A stretch of DNA of 64,000 bases, taken from positions 62,001 through 126,000 of the forward strand of contig JAPPNI010000027.1 of the NCBI GenBank assembly GCA_028873865.1. The letters run 5' to 3'. Below are positions 11,122 to 20,329 of the stretch, piece after piece. The position numbers were made by a program, and so were the translations under genes. How positions within the stretch are numbered: the stretch's first letter is position 1; each line of letters begins with the position of its first letter. Below the pieces are notes generated by a model. It saw only the letters and a list, made by a program, of their open reading frames with translations, was not told the DNA's origin and ran no database searches. This DNA is from Chloroflexota bacterium. GTDB taxonomy: Bacteria; Chloroflexota; Dehalococcoidia; Bin125.

Positions 11122-11667
11122 ATGGCTGTCGTTCGCTGGCTGCTGTTGCTTGGAGGACTGTTCGTCCTGGTCGTCTTCCAGACAGCGGCCAGCCCGTCGT
11201 TTCCGATCTTCGGGGTGGGGCCTCAGGTGGTTCTGATCGTTCTCTGTTGCTGGGCAATGGTCCGGCCGCCGATCGAAACCCTCGTGATGATTCCCCTGGC
11301 CGGCATCGGTCTGGGCCTGCTCGCCTTCCAGGGCATGGCTGAGTCCGTAGCCGCTCTGGCCCCCGTCGGGCTGGCCGCGTTGACCTGGCAGGCATGGAAG
11401 GAATCGCGGGGCCACATCCCCCTGACGCGCGAATGGGCGATAACACTCATGCTCATCAGCGCCGCCTCGATCATCCACTTCACGGTGCACGCAATCGCCG
11501 TTGAGCTCTCGACCAGCGGCGTCAACTGGCTGGCGGCCCTGCGTACGGTGATGCTCGGCGGCCTGCTCGGCAACGTGTTGGTCGGCGCAGTCGTCTACTG
11601 GTTTGTCCGCCTGCCGACCTCCGGCGCCGCTGCCGTGTCGGCGCCGGCGAGAACGGCCGGCTTCTGA
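11122..11667 (+). CDS. mreD: Rod shape-determining membrane protein MreD
   Basis: Small polytopic membrane protein of the elongasome. It has about five hydrophobic helices (such as WLLLLGGLFVLVVFQTAA and VVLIVLCCWAMV) separated by short loops, and 181 residues. Sequence identity in this family is low, so the call rests mainly on topology and on its place between mreC and the PBP2 gene. Its TGA overlaps the mrdA ATG (TGATG). Confidence 0.9.
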   Translation: MAVVRWLLLLGGLFVLVVFQTAASPSFPIFGVGPQVVLIVLCCWAMVRPPIETLVMIPLAGIGLGLLAFQGMAESVAALAPVGLAALTWQAWKESRGHIPLTREWAITLMLISAASIIHFTVHAIAVELSTSGVNWLAALRTVMLGGLLGNVLVGAVVYWFVRLPTSGAAAVSAPARTAGF

Positions 11668-13754
11668 TGCGACGCCGACCACGCGGAAGGAGATCAGAAG
11701 GAGTCGCGCGGGAATACGCGCAACACCTCGAGCACCGCGAGGGCTTCCCCGTTCGAGCCAAGGTCTGGATCCTCGGCGGGTTCATCCTGCTATTGTTCGG
11801 CATCCTCACCGTCCAGCTGGTGCGACTGCAGCTGCTGCGTCACGACGAGTTCGTCGCCCGCGCGGCCAGCAATCGAGTCAGGACCATCGACATCGCCCCG
11901 GCCCGCGGACTGATCTACGACCGCGACGGCAACCTGCTCGTCGAGAATGCCCCCGCCTACCGGGTCATGTTGATCTCCGCCGACGTGCCCGACGATCAGG
12001 TTGAGCGAGTGGCCGACGAACTGGCTGAGATGTTCGGCCTCCAGGCCTGGGAGATCGAAGAACAGATCTGGGATCGCAAGTACTCCAACGACCCCTTCCT
12101 GCCAATGCTGATCTCGGACGAACCCAGCCCAGCGCAGGTCATCGACGTGACATCGCGCCGCTCATCACTGCCCGGTGTCCAGGTCGAGACCATCGCGATT
12201 CGTCGCTACGAGCACAGCCGTCTGCTCAGCCACATCCTCGGCTACGTCGGACAAATCACCGCCGATGAGTACGAGGAGCTTTCCAGTTCGCGCTATCTCT
12301 ACAGCGACCAGATCGGCCGGGCCGGGGTCGAGGCCGCCTACGAACGCCAGCTCAGAGGCAGCGCCGGGCGACAGCTCGTCGAGGTCGACGCCGTCGGCAA
12401 CGTCCTGCGCACCTTGGACAGTCGGGAACCCACTCCCGGTCTCAGCGCCGTGCTGACCATCGACATTGAACTGCAACAACTGATCGAGGAGATCCTGCTC
12501 GACCATCTCGGCGCCTCGCTCTTCGCCTCGGCGGTCGTGCTCGACGTGCACTCCGGCCAGGTCCTCGCGATGGTCTCGGTGCCGAACTACGACGTGAACG
12601 TCTATGAGGACATCACAACGGAGGAATACACGGCCCTGCTGGATGATCCGGGCCAACCACTCATCAATCAGGCCATCCAGGCCCAATTCCCACCCGGCTC
12701 GATCTTCAAGATCGTCACCGCCGTCGCCGGTCTAGCCGAGGGCGCGATCGCGCCCGATACCCGAATCTACTCACCCGGCGTCCTGGAAGTCCACAATGAA
12801 CTCTCCCCGGGCATCATCTACCGTTTCGGCGATACCACGATGGGCGTGTACGACATCCGCTACGCCCTGGCCGAATCGTCGAACGTCTTCTTCTACTACG
12901 TCGCCGGCGGCGACCCCTATCGCAATCCCGCCAATCCGCCCCGCCATCCCGCCGAGCAGGAACGACTGGACGCCCTGGCCGAAGAAGGGATCGTCGCCGG
13001 CGATGTCGAGTTCACCGGCGCCGGCAACGAGGCGCTGGCCAGATGGGCTACGGAACTGGGCTTCGACGCTCCGACAGGGATCGATCTGGCCGGCGAGGCC
13101 CCCGGACTCATCACCTCGGGACAGGAAAAACTGGAAGCCTTCGGCGAGGAGTGGCGGGCCGGCGACACCTACAACATGGCGATCGGCCAGGGATTCACCA
13201 CGGTCACCGTCCTGCAAATGGCGGTCGCAACAGCGGCGATCGCCAACGGCGGCACAGTCTTCGAGCCGCGCGTCGTGCGGGAACTGATCGACGGCAACGG
13301 CAAAGTCGTCCAGCCCTGGCAACCGGTGATTCGCAATCAGCTCGACATCGATCCCGAGATCCTGCGCATCGTTCGCGAAGGCATGGCGCTGTGCACTCTC
13401 GCCGGCACCTGTCACGACGCCCTCGTGCAGCTGCCCGAGATGCTGATCGGCGGCAAGACCGGTACGGCCGAGTTCAACCAGACCGGCACTGCGGTCTCCG
13501 GCGCTGAAGAAGGACCAACCCACGGCTGGTTCATCGCCTTCGCGCCGTTCGACAACCCGCAGATCGCGCTCGCCGTCTTCTTCGAGTTCTCGGCCGGCTA
13601 CCTGGCCGCTGGAGCGGCCGGCGAGATCCTGCGCGCCTGGGCCGAAACCAGCGGCGCCCTCTCCACCGCTATCCCTCCGCCCTACGCCAGAGTGGAGCTG
13701 TCTGAAGAGGAAAATCAGCGTCTCACCGAAGCGGTCAGAGAGAGGTCCTACTGA
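11667..13754 (+). CDS. mrdA: Penicillin-binding protein 2, elongasome transpeptidase
   Basis: Class B PBP that cross-links lateral peptidoglycan. It has one transmembrane helix near residues 35-55, a dimerisation/pedestal domain (RGLIYDRDGNLLVEN), then a transpeptidase domain with SxxK in PPGSIFKIVTA, SxN in AESSNVFFYY and KTGT in IGGKTGTAEF. The long insert around residues 410-450, rich in Pro, Asn and Glu, is typical of PBP2 rather than PBP3. Length is 695 residues. It overlaps mreD and rodA by one base on each side, so translation is probably coupled with its glycosyltransferase partner RodA. Confidence 0.96.
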   Translation: MRRRPRGRRSEGVAREYAQHLEHREGFPVRAKVWILGGFILLLFGILTVQLVRLQLLRHDEFVARAASNRVRTIDIAPARGLIYDRDGNLLVENAPAYRVMLISADVPDDQVERVADELAEMFGLQAWEIEEQIWDRKYSNDPFLPMLISDEPSPAQVIDVTSRRSSLPGVQVETIAIRRYEHSRLLSHILGYVGQITADEYEELSSSRYLYSDQIGRAGVEAAYERQLRGSAGRQLVEVDAVGNVLRTLDSREPTPGLSAVLTIDIELQQLIEEILLDHLGASLFASAVVLDVHSGQVLAMVSVPNYDVNVYEDITTEEYTALLDDPGQPLINQAIQAQFPPGSIFKIVTAVAGLAEGAIAPDTRIYSPGVLEVHNELSPGIIYRFGDTTMGVYDIRYALAESSNVFFYYVAGGDPYRNPANPPRHPAEQERLDALAEEGIVAGDVEFTGAGNEALARWATELGFDAPTGIDLAGEAPGLITSGQEKLEAFGEEWRAGDTYNMAIGQGFTTVTVLQMAVATAAIANGGTVFEPRVVRELIDGNGKVVQPWQPVIRNQLDIDPEILRIVREGMALCTLAGTCHDALVQLPEMLIGGKTGTAEFNQTGTAVSGAEEGPTHGWFIAFAPFDNPQIALAVFFEFSAGYLAAGAAGEILRAWAETSGALSTAIPPPYARVELSEEENQRLTEAVRERSY

Positions 13755-14875
13755 TGGCCGGCCACTCCTGGCGTCACTTCGATCCAATCATCCTGATCGC
13801 GGCGCTCGCCCTCGCCGGCTACGGAGCGCTGGTGATCTACTCGGCCTCGCTCCCGCGCGGTGCCGAGGGAGTCGTGCTCTCCAGCGCCGTCCAGCGCCAC
13901 ATCATCTTCGCCCTGGTCGGTGCGCTGCTGATGATCGCCCTGACCCGCCTTGACTACCGCCTGATCGACGCCCTCGGCTGGCTCGCCTACGGCTTCGGCA
14001 TCATCGTGCTGGTCGCCGTCCTCTTCCTCGGCAGCGACGAGTTCGGCTCCAGGCGCTGGTTCGACCTCGGCTTCACGGTCGTTCAGGCGTCCGAGATCGG
14101 CAAGCTGATGACGATCATCGGCCTGGCCAAATTCCTCACCGACTTCCGCGATCGCCTGCTGGAGTTCCGCATCTTCCTGCTCTCGCTCGGCATCGCCCTC
14201 CTGCCGGCCGCCCTCGTCTTCATCGAACCCGACGCCGGCTCCGCCGTCGTCTTCATGGCGCTCTGGCTCGTGATGACCCTGTTCGCCGGAGCCCGGCTGC
14301 GTCACTACGTGATCCTCGCAGCGATCGGCCTCTGCCTCGTCCCGGTCGGACTCGCGGCCGGAGTTCAGGACTACCAGCGCGACCGAATCCGCGCCTTCAT
14401 CGACCCCGAATCAGACCCCCAGGGAGCCGGATTCAATGTGATCCAGGCCGAGACCTCCGTCGGCTCCGGCGGACTCTGGGGACAGGGACTGACCGAGGGC
14501 ACCCAGACCCAGCTCGACTTCGTCAGAATCCAGACGACCGACTTCATCTTCAGCGTGCTCAGCGAAGAGCTCGGCTTCGTCGGCGCGATGGCGCTCTTCG
14601 CCCTCTTCCTGCTCCTGCTCTTCCGCATGCTGCGCGTCGCGACCAGGGCCGGAGAGCCCTTGGGCCAGCTGCTCGCGGTCGGACTCCTGACAATCATCGC
14701 CATCCAGGTGTTCATCAACGTGGCGATCAACATTCGCCTGATTCCCGTGACCGGCATCCCGTTGCCCTTCATCAGCACCGGCAACTCATCGCTCTTGGTA
14801 TTCTTCATCGGCTTGGGCCTGCTGCAGAGCGTCCTCGCCTGGCAGGACGACGCCCGCCGCGGGCCCACTCCTTAG
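13754..14875 (+). CDS. rodA: Peptidoglycan glycosyltransferase RodA
   Basis: SEDS-family polymerase of lipid II, partner of PBP2. About ten transmembrane helices are visible. SEDS signatures include QASEIGKLMTIIGLAKFL, FIEPDAGSAVVF and the C-terminal VTGIPLPFISTGNSSLL. The length of 373 residues is standard for RodA. The ATG overlaps the mrdA stop. It closes the elongasome operon; a VOC gene follows after 30 bp. Confidence 0.96.
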   Translation: MAGHSWRHFDPIILIAALALAGYGALVIYSASLPRGAEGVVLSSAVQRHIIFALVGALLMIALTRLDYRLIDALGWLAYGFGIIVLVAVLFLGSDEFGSRRWFDLGFTVVQASEIGKLMTIIGLAKFLTDFRDRLLEFRIFLLSLGIALLPAALVFIEPDAGSAVVFMALWLVMTLFAGARLRHYVILAAIGLCLVPVGLAAGVQDYQRDRIRAFIDPESDPQGAGFNVIQAETSVGSGGLWGQGLTEGTQTQLDFVRIQTTDFIFSVLSEELGFVGAMALFALFLLLLFRMLRVATRAGEPLGQLLAVGLLTIIAIQVFINVAINIRLIPVTGIPLPFISTGNSSLLVFFIGLGLLQSVLAWQDDARRGPTP

Positions 14876-14905
14876 TCATCGGTCGCTCTCCGAAAGGCGT
14901 CCATT

Positions 14906-15292
14906 ATGTCCGTCCGGCTCTCCATCGTTCCCATCCAGGTCTCCGACCAGCAGGCCGCCCTCCGCTGGTACACCGAGAACCTGGGCATGGAAAAGATCAT
15001 GGACGACCCGATGGGCCCCGAGCTCCGTTGGATCACGGTCAAACTGCCCGAGGACGAGGTCCAGTTTGTGCTCGCCAACTTCGGAGCCTTCGACCCCGAC
15101 GGCGCCCAGCCCGGTTCCAATAGCGGCTACGTCCTCTGGACCGACGACATCCAGGCCACCTACAAGGACTGGTCGGCCAAGGGCGTCGAGTTCAGCGAGC
15201 CGCCAACCCAACAGATGTGGGGAACTCAGGCCCTCTTCCACGACCCCGACGGCAACGGCTGGGTCCTCGTTCAACGTCCAGACGGCGGTTAG
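14906..15292 (+). CDS. VOC-family (glyoxalase-like) protein
   Basis: A 128-residue vicinal-oxygen-chelate protein with two beta-alpha-beta-beta-beta modules: LSIVPIQVSDQQAALRWYTE at the start and SGYVLWTDDIQATYKDW in the second half, ending ALFHDPDGNGWVLVQ. The Asp-Pro-Asp-Gly-Asn motif near the end carries the usual metal Glu/His neighbourhood in a variant form. Members include glyoxalase I, dioxygenases and resistance proteins; the substrate cannot be predicted. It may be read through from rodA and ends at the terminator shared with clpC. Confidence 0.88.
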   Translation: MSVRLSIVPIQVSDQQAALRWYTENLGMEKIMDDPMGPELRWITVKLPEDEVQFVLANFGAFDPDGAQPGSNSGYVLWTDDIQATYKDWSAKGVEFSEPPTQQMWGTQALFHDPDGNGWVLVQRPDGG

Positions 15293-15314
15293 CTGGCGAG
15301 CAGGCGATCAATGC

Positions 15315-15344
15315 AAAGCGCCCCTCATTTCTGAGGGGCGCTTT
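15315..15344. terminator. Perfect bidirectional intrinsic terminator
   Basis: AAAGCGCCCCTCA and its exact complement flank a four-base loop. The A tract on one side becomes the U tract in the other orientation. It lies 23 bp after the VOC gene and 24 bp before the clpC stop, so it ends both convergent transcripts. Confidence 0.93.
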
Positions 15345-15367
15345 GTCGTTGTGCGGTAAAGCGGGGA

Positions 15368-17968
15368 CTAGGAAGTGGCGACCGCTTCGCCTTCTTCCTC
15401 GCCCTCCTCTTCCTCAGACTCGCCCTTGGCCGCTTCGACCTCCGCGGCGAGCTCTTCGGCCTTCGAGAGACCCTCGATCCGCTCGTAGTGCAGCATCTCT
15501 TCTTCAACGCCGTTTTCGTTGAGTTCTTTGATCAGGTCGACGCGGATCGTGTCGCCGGCCTCGAAGTCGCCGCGCAGCAGCGCCTCGGACAGCGAGTCTT
15601 CGAGCCGCTCCTGGATCACCCGGCGTAAGGGACGCGCCCCGAAGACGGGGTCGTAGCCCTTCTCACCCAGCCAGTCTCGGGCCGCTTCGGTGACCTCGAG
15701 CTCGACCTGCTTCTCCTGGATCCGCGAGTCCACCTCATTCAGCATCATGTCGACGATGCTGCGGATGTGCGCCCGGCTCAGCGGGTGGAAGACCAGCGTC
15801 GTATCCACTCGGTTGAGGAACTCCGGTCGGAAGACGCGCTTCATCTCCTGAAGGACCTTGTCCTTCATCTTCTCGTAGCGCTGCTTCTCAGACTGATCCT
15901 CGTCGTTGATCGTCGAGAACCCGATCGCCGACTCGCGCCGGATCAGGTCAGAGCCGACGTTCGAGGTCATGATGATGATCGTGTTGCGGAAGTCCACCCG
16001 TCGGCCCTTGGCGTCGGTCAGGTGACCGTCGTCGAAGACCTGCAGCAGCATGTTGAAGACCTCAGGGTGCGCCTTCTCGATCTCGTCCAGCAGGATCAGG
16101 CAGTACGACTTGCGCCGCACCGTATCGGTCAGCTGCCCGCCGTCGTCGTAGCCGACGTATCCGGGAGGTGCTCCAACCAGGCGCGCAACTGTGTGCCGCT
16201 CCATGAACTCCGACATGTCCAGCCGGACCATGTTGTCGTCCGAGCCGAACATGAAGTCGGCCAGCGCGCGAGCCAGCTCCGTCTTTCCGACACCGGTCGG
16301 TCCCAGGAACATGAACACGCCGATCGGTCGGCGCGGATCCTTGAGCCCAGCGCGCGCGCGCCGCACGGCCTTGGCCAGCGCGACAATCGGCTCTTCCTGC
16401 CCCACGATCCGCTCGTGCAGGTCCTCTTCCATCCGCAGCAGCCGCTCGGACTCCTCGGTCGCGATCTGTACCAGCGGAATCCCGGTCCACATCGAGACGA
16501 CCTCGGCGATATCCTCCGCCAGTACGTCGGTGGAGTCGCGTTCCCGCTGCTGGTCAAGGTCTTCTTCCAACTCGGAAATTCGTTGCGTCAGCTTGAGCTC
16601 GCGATCGCGCAGGTCGGCCGCGTATTCGTACTGCTGCTGATTGATCGCCTGTTCCTTCTCCTTGCGGATGCCCTCGAGCCCAACCGTCGCCTCTTTCAGC
16701 GACGGCGGCGTGTACGAGCGGCGAATCCGCACCCGCGACGCCGACTCGTCGATCAGGTCGATCGCCTTGTCCGGCAGCGCGCGGTCGGAGATGTACCGAG
16801 CCGACATCTCGGCCGCGGCGACCAGCGCCTCGTCCGTGATCTCCAGCTTGTGATGTTCCTCGTATCGATCCTTGATCCCGCGAAGAATCTCAATCGTCTC
16901 CTCGATCGACGGCTCTTCCACCACAATCGGCTGGAAGCGCCGCTCGAGCGCCGCGTCGCGCTCGATGTGCTTGCGGTAATCGTCCAGCGTCGTCGCGCCG
17001 ATCGTCTGCAGCTCGCCCCGTGCCAGCGACGGCTTGAGAATGTTCGCCGCGTCGACCGCGCCTTCCGCCGCACCCGCGCCGACCAGCATGTGCAGCTCGT
17101 CGATGAACAGCACGCAGTTGCCCGCGCCCTTGACCTCTTCGACGACCTTCTTCAGTCGCTCCTCGAACTCGCCGCGATACTTCGTCCCCGCGACCAACGA
17201 GCCGATGTCCAGCGTCAGCAGCCGTTTGCCCTGCAGCGTCTCCGGGACGTCGCCCGAGGCGATGTGCTGCGCCAATCCCTCGACCACCGCCGTCTTGCCG
17301 ACCCCCGGTTCGCCAATCAGTACTGGATTGTTCTTCGTCCGCCGCGAGAGAATCTGAACGACCCGCTGAATCTCCTTCGACCGTCCGATCACCGGGTCCA
17401 GCGTCCCCGCCCGCGCCGCCGCGGTCAGGTCGAAGCCCAGTTGATCGATCGTCGGAGTCCGCGTCGCCGAGCGAGACCCGGAGCCGCTGCTCGCGCCCGC
17501 TCCGGCGCCCGCCGTCGCGGGACCGCTCTGCGAGAGAATCCGCGTCGTCTCCGCGCGAACCCGCTCCAGATTGACGCCCAACGACTCCAGCACCCCCGCC
17601 GCGATGCCCTCGCCCTCGCGGACGAGCCCCAGCAGTAAGTGCTCGGTTCCGATGTAATGGTGATTCAGCCGCCGCGCCTCATCGACCGCCAGCTCAATCA
17701 CCTTCTTCGCTCGCGGAGTCAGACCAATCTCACCCAGCACGGCGCGATCGCCGCGTCCAATGATGAATTCAACCGCAGATCGAACCTTTCCCAGCTCCAC
17801 GCCCAGGTTGGACAGCACCTTCGCCGCCACGCCGTCGCCCTCGCGCACCAGACCGAGCAGCAGATGCTCAGTGCCGATGTAGTTGTGGTTGAAGCGCTGG
17901 GCCTCTTCTTGCGCCAGCGTCAGGACGCGCCGAGCGCGTTCAGTGAACTTGTCAAATCGATCTGCCAT
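15368..17968 (-). CDS. clpC: ATP-dependent Clp protease ATP-binding subunit ClpC
   Basis: AAA+ unfoldase that feeds ClpP. Two N-domain repeats (each with [18 protein letters not shown], residues 30-45 and 103-120) are followed by AAA-1 with GEPGVGKT at 219-226, a UVR/middle domain (about 430-480) and AAA-2 with [11 protein letters not shown] near 555. The presence of the UVR segment and the 866-residue size favour ClpC over ClpB or ClpA. A Glu/Ala-rich tail ends the protein. GGAG precedes the ATG at 17968. No clpP, ctsR or mcsB is adjacent. Confidence 0.96.
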   Translation of the reverse strand: MADRFDKFTERARRVLTLAQEEAQRFNHNYIGTEHLLLGLVREGDGVAAKVLSNLGVELGKVRSAVEFIIGRGDRAVLGEIGLTPRAKKVIELAVDEARRLNHHYIGTEHLLLGLVREGEGIAAGVLESLGVNLERVRAETTRILSQSGPATAGAGAGASSGSGSRSATRTPTIDQLGFDLTAAARAGTLDPVIGRSKEIQRVVQILSRRTKNNPVLIGEPGVGKTAVVEGLAQHIASGDVPETLQGKRLLTLDIGSLVAGTKYRGEFEERLKKVVEEVKGAGNCVLFIDELHMLVGAGAAEGAVDAANILKPSLARGELQTIGATTLDDYRKHIERDAALERRFQPIVVEEPSIEETIEILRGIKDRYEEHHKLEITDEALVAAAEMSARYISDRALPDKAIDLIDESASRVRIRRSYTPPSLKEATVGLEGIRKEKEQAINQQQYEYAADLRDRELKLTQRISELEEDLDQQRERDSTDVLAEDIAEVVSMWTGIPLVQIATEESERLLRMEEDLHERIVGQEEPIVALAKAVRRARAGLKDPRRPIGVFMFLGPTGVGKTELARALADFMFGSDDNMVRLDMSEFMERHTVARLVGAPPGYVGYDDGGQLTDTVRRKSYCLILLDEIEKAHPEVFNMLLQVFDDGHLTDAKGRRVDFRNTIIIMTSNVGSDLIRRESAIGFSTINDEDQSEKQRYEKMKDKVLQEMKRVFRPEFLNRVDTTLVFHPLSRAHIRSIVDMMLNEVDSRIQEKQVELEVTEAARDWLGEKGYDPVFGARPLRRVIQERLEDSLSEALLRGDFEAGDTIRVDLIKELNENGVEEEMLHYERIEGLSKAEELAAEVEAAKGESEEEEGEEEGEAVATS

Positions 17969-18127
17969 GGCAGTCTCCAGTGCACCCCGTACTCGAAGTG
18001 GCCGCGATGCAGCCGCTCGCGGATACGGTCAGCCTATCAGAGCCATCGGCGCCCAAAGTCGCCGTGGTGGAACTCGTCCGACCCGATCGGGGACAGAATC
18101 AGAGCACTCCCGGAACGGAACCAGAAC

Positions 18128-19453
18128 CTAACGCTCGTCGCCGAAGTCCTGCTCGGTGACGCCGGCGCGCTCCAGCGCCTCCTGCATCGCCGACACCGCC
18201 CGCACCGGCTCGGGCGCCGGCTCCGACGGCTGCTCTTCGGCCGCCTGCGACGGCTCGTCCGGCGCTTCCGCCTGCGGCGGCGGCTCGGGCAGCGACTCCT
18301 GCTCGATCCCGAAGCGCTCGGCCACGTCTTCCGGCATCCGCAGGACGCCGCCGTCCTGGTTGAAGACCCAGCCCAGACGCTCCGCGTCCGACCGCGCCTG
18401 ACGCAGCGACAGCCCCAGCCGGTGCCGATCGCGCTCGATCCGCACGATCTTCGCCGGGATGATGTCGTTCTCCAGCACCACCTCGCGCGGATGCGTGATC
18501 CGCCGGTCGGCCAGCTCCGAGACATGCACCAGGCCCTCGACCGGACCCTCTAGCCGCGCGAACGCACCGAACGTGACCAGCTTGGTCACCACCGACGGCA
18601 CGATCTCGCCCACCTCGAACTTGGCCACGACCTCGTCCCATTGCTCCGGCGCCGCGCGCCGAACCGACAGGCCGATCTTCTTCGATTCCTTGTCGATCTT
18701 CGTGATGTACACGTCGATCGTCTGGCCGATGCTGAACATCGACTCCGGGTCGACGTCCCGCTCCCAGCTCAACTCCGACAGATGCGCCAGGCCGTCGGCC
18801 CCGCCCAGATCGACGAACACGCCGAACGAGCGAATGCTGGTAATCCGGCCGGAGCGAATCTCGCCTTCCTGGAGTTCTTCCAGCAGGCGATCCTTCTGCT
18901 CCGCGCGCCATTCCTGCACGGCCGCGCGCTCCGACAGGATCACGCGGTTGCGGCGACGGTTAATCTCAATGACCTTGAACCGCAAGGTGCGGCCCTCGTA
19001 CTCCGAGAGCTGGGCAATCGCCTGCTCCCGGTCGCCCGTGATCTCGACGATCTGCGACAGCGGTACAAACGCGTTCACGCCCTCGACGTTGACCAGCAGA
19101 CCGCCCTTGTTCGAGCCGGTTACGCGCGCGTCGAAGACCTCGTTCTCGTCGAAACGGCGCTGCAGCTCATGCCAGCCCTGCTCGCCCCGCGCCCGGTCGA
19201 TCGACAGCTCCAGCGAGCCGCCCTCCGACTCCGAGTCGGTCACGAACACGTGCACCGCGTCGCCCGTCTTCAGCGCCTCGCGCTCGCTGTCCGTCAGCGA
19301 GCGCATCTCCTCGTAGTGGACGACGCCCTCCGACTTCGCACCCACATCGACGATCAGCGCCGAGCCCGACCAGTGCACGACAATGCCTTCGACAATGTCG
19401 CCGCGTCTCGGGTTCAGCGGCTCCCGACCGGGCTCGGCCAGGAGTTCGTCCAT
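18128..19453 (-). CDS. rpsA: Ribosomal protein S1-like RNA-binding protein, four S1 domains
   Basis: Four S1/OB RNA-binding domains in series are seen: GDIVEGIVVHWSGSALIVDV, VFDARVTGSNKGGLLVNV, GRITSIRSFGVFVDLGGADG and VTKLVTFGAFARLEGPVEG. They match bacterial S1 or the shorter S1-type proteins of Gram-positive and deep lineages, which help load mRNA on the 30S. The C-terminal 80 residues are acidic, rich in Glu, Pro and Ala. The ATG at 19453 gives 441 residues but has no clear ribosome site; the open frame extends to a TTG at 19579, preceded at distance by AGGAG, so an extra 42 acidic residues are possible. Confidence 0.88.
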   Translation of the reverse strand: MDELLAEPGREPLNPRRGDIVEGIVVHWSGSALIVDVGAKSEGVVHYEEMRSLTDSEREALKTGDAVHVFVTDSESEGGSLELSIDRARGEQGWHELQRRFDENEVFDARVTGSNKGGLLVNVEGVNAFVPLSQIVEITGDREQAIAQLSEYEGRTLRFKVIEINRRRNRVILSERAAVQEWRAEQKDRLLEELQEGEIRSGRITSIRSFGVFVDLGGADGLAHLSELSWERDVDPESMFSIGQTIDVYITKIDKESKKIGLSVRRAAPEQWDEVVAKFEVGEIVPSVVTKLVTFGAFARLEGPVEGLVHVSELADRRITHPREVVLENDIIPAKIVRIERDRHRLGLSLRQARSDAERLGWVFNQDGGVLRMPEDVAERFGIEQESLPEPPPQAEAPDEPSQAAEEQPSEPAPEPVRAVSAMQEALERAGVTEQDFGDER

Positions 19454-19655
19454 GGTGGTGGGTTCGGATGCCCCCTCTTCCGGTGCGGTCGGGGGCGCGG
19501 AGGCGTTCGGATCGATGTCAGTGCTGGGTGTGGTCAAGGGGTGGTGAGTTGGGACGGAAAGCCCTCGCGGAGCACGCAAGAACCCGCCCCGGCTCCTTTC
19601 TGGGGTTTGCCGAATCGTACCACAGCACCCCCCGCGTCCCGCCTTCCCCAGATTC

Positions 19656-19688
19656 CGTCATTCCCGCGAAAGCGGGAACCCATCCAGC
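19656..19688. repeat. REP-like palindrome with TTCCCGC/GCGGGAA arms
   Basis: TTCCCGC-GAAA-GCGGGAA (19661-19678) is a perfect 7-bp stem, embedded in CGTCATTCCCGCGAAAGC and followed by CCCATCCAG. This matches the widespread intergenic repeat type seen in many proteobacteria and other phyla, often mobilised by REP-associated transposases. Only one copy is in the window. Confidence 0.7.
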
Positions 19689-19754
19689 CGTCGAACCCGC
19701 TCCCTTCCCCGCTCCCGCTCTCCCCAACCAGACCCGCGCAAATCAAACAAAGTC

Positions 19755-19774
19755 GGCCCCGCGCAGGCGGGGCC
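19755..19774. terminator. GC-rich hairpin, possible second terminator
   Basis: GGCCCCGC-GCAG-GCGGGGCC is a perfect 8-bp stem. Read on the minus strand it is followed by GACTTTGTTTG, a weak T-rich tract. It may back up the 5S terminator or insulate the S1 gene. Confidence 0.45.
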
Positions 19775-19888
19775 TGCTAGCGCTTGTCTGGCCGCACCGC
19801 ACCGCAAGGCGCAAGCGAGCGCTCGATCCACCGTCCCGCACTCGATGCGGGGCTGCCTCGAAGGGGCGGTGGGGGGCTCCCCGCGCCG

Positions 19889-19929
19889 AAAACCAAAACC
19901 GCCCGACTCCTCTGCAGGAAGTCGGGCGG
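19889..19929 (-). terminator. Intrinsic terminator of the 5S rRNA gene
   Basis: CCGCCCGACT (19899-19908) pairs perfectly with AGTCGGGCGG (19920-19929), and on the minus strand the stem is followed by TTTTGGTTTTC. It starts about 15 bp after the 5S 3' end, so it ends that transcript. Confidence 0.9.
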
Positions 19930-19943
19930 GCAGTGTCGAGAGC

Positions 19944-20064
19944 GAGCTGGCGACGACCTATTTTCCGCAAGGGGTTGCCCCCCCAGTATCGTCGGCGCTG
20001 CGGCGTTTCACTTCCGTGTTCGGGATGGGAACGGGTGGTCCCACCGCGCAACGATCACCAGCTC
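19944..20064 (-). rRNA. rrf: 5S ribosomal RNA, solitary
   Basis: The minus strand reads as a 121-nt 5S rRNA with terminal stem GAGCUGG/CCAGCUC (20058-20064 with 19944-19950). The conserved loop-B/C block ACCCGUUCCCAUCCCGAAC and GGAAGUGAAAC are intact, and the 3' half ends GUCGCCAGCUC. No 23S or 16S sequence lies on either side, so this is an unlinked 5S gene, a pattern seen where the rRNA operon is split. It has its own terminator downstream. Confidence 0.95.
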
Positions 20065-20329
20065 AATCAAAATCGTAGCACGTCCAAGCACCCATCGAGG
20101 TAGCCCGCGCCTCACTCACGAACTCCTGCACATGCAACCCGGCCGACCTCCTCGACTCGCTCGCCAACGGAGCAGTCGCCAAGAACCGAGGGCGGTGACC
20201 CTCTCCTCGATACCGATCAATGGCTTGAGCGATTTGCTAGAATGGCGCTGTTGTTTCGCCGAAACGAGGCGCCAATCCCGCCCGTCTGAACCTGGCTTTC
20301 GCACCATTGCGAAAGGGTTTAGCAGATCC

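Noticed and set aside
15767..17638. Long plus-strand open frame inside clpC
   Set aside because: It is the antisense shadow of clpC; its translation is Arg-rich with no family resemblance.
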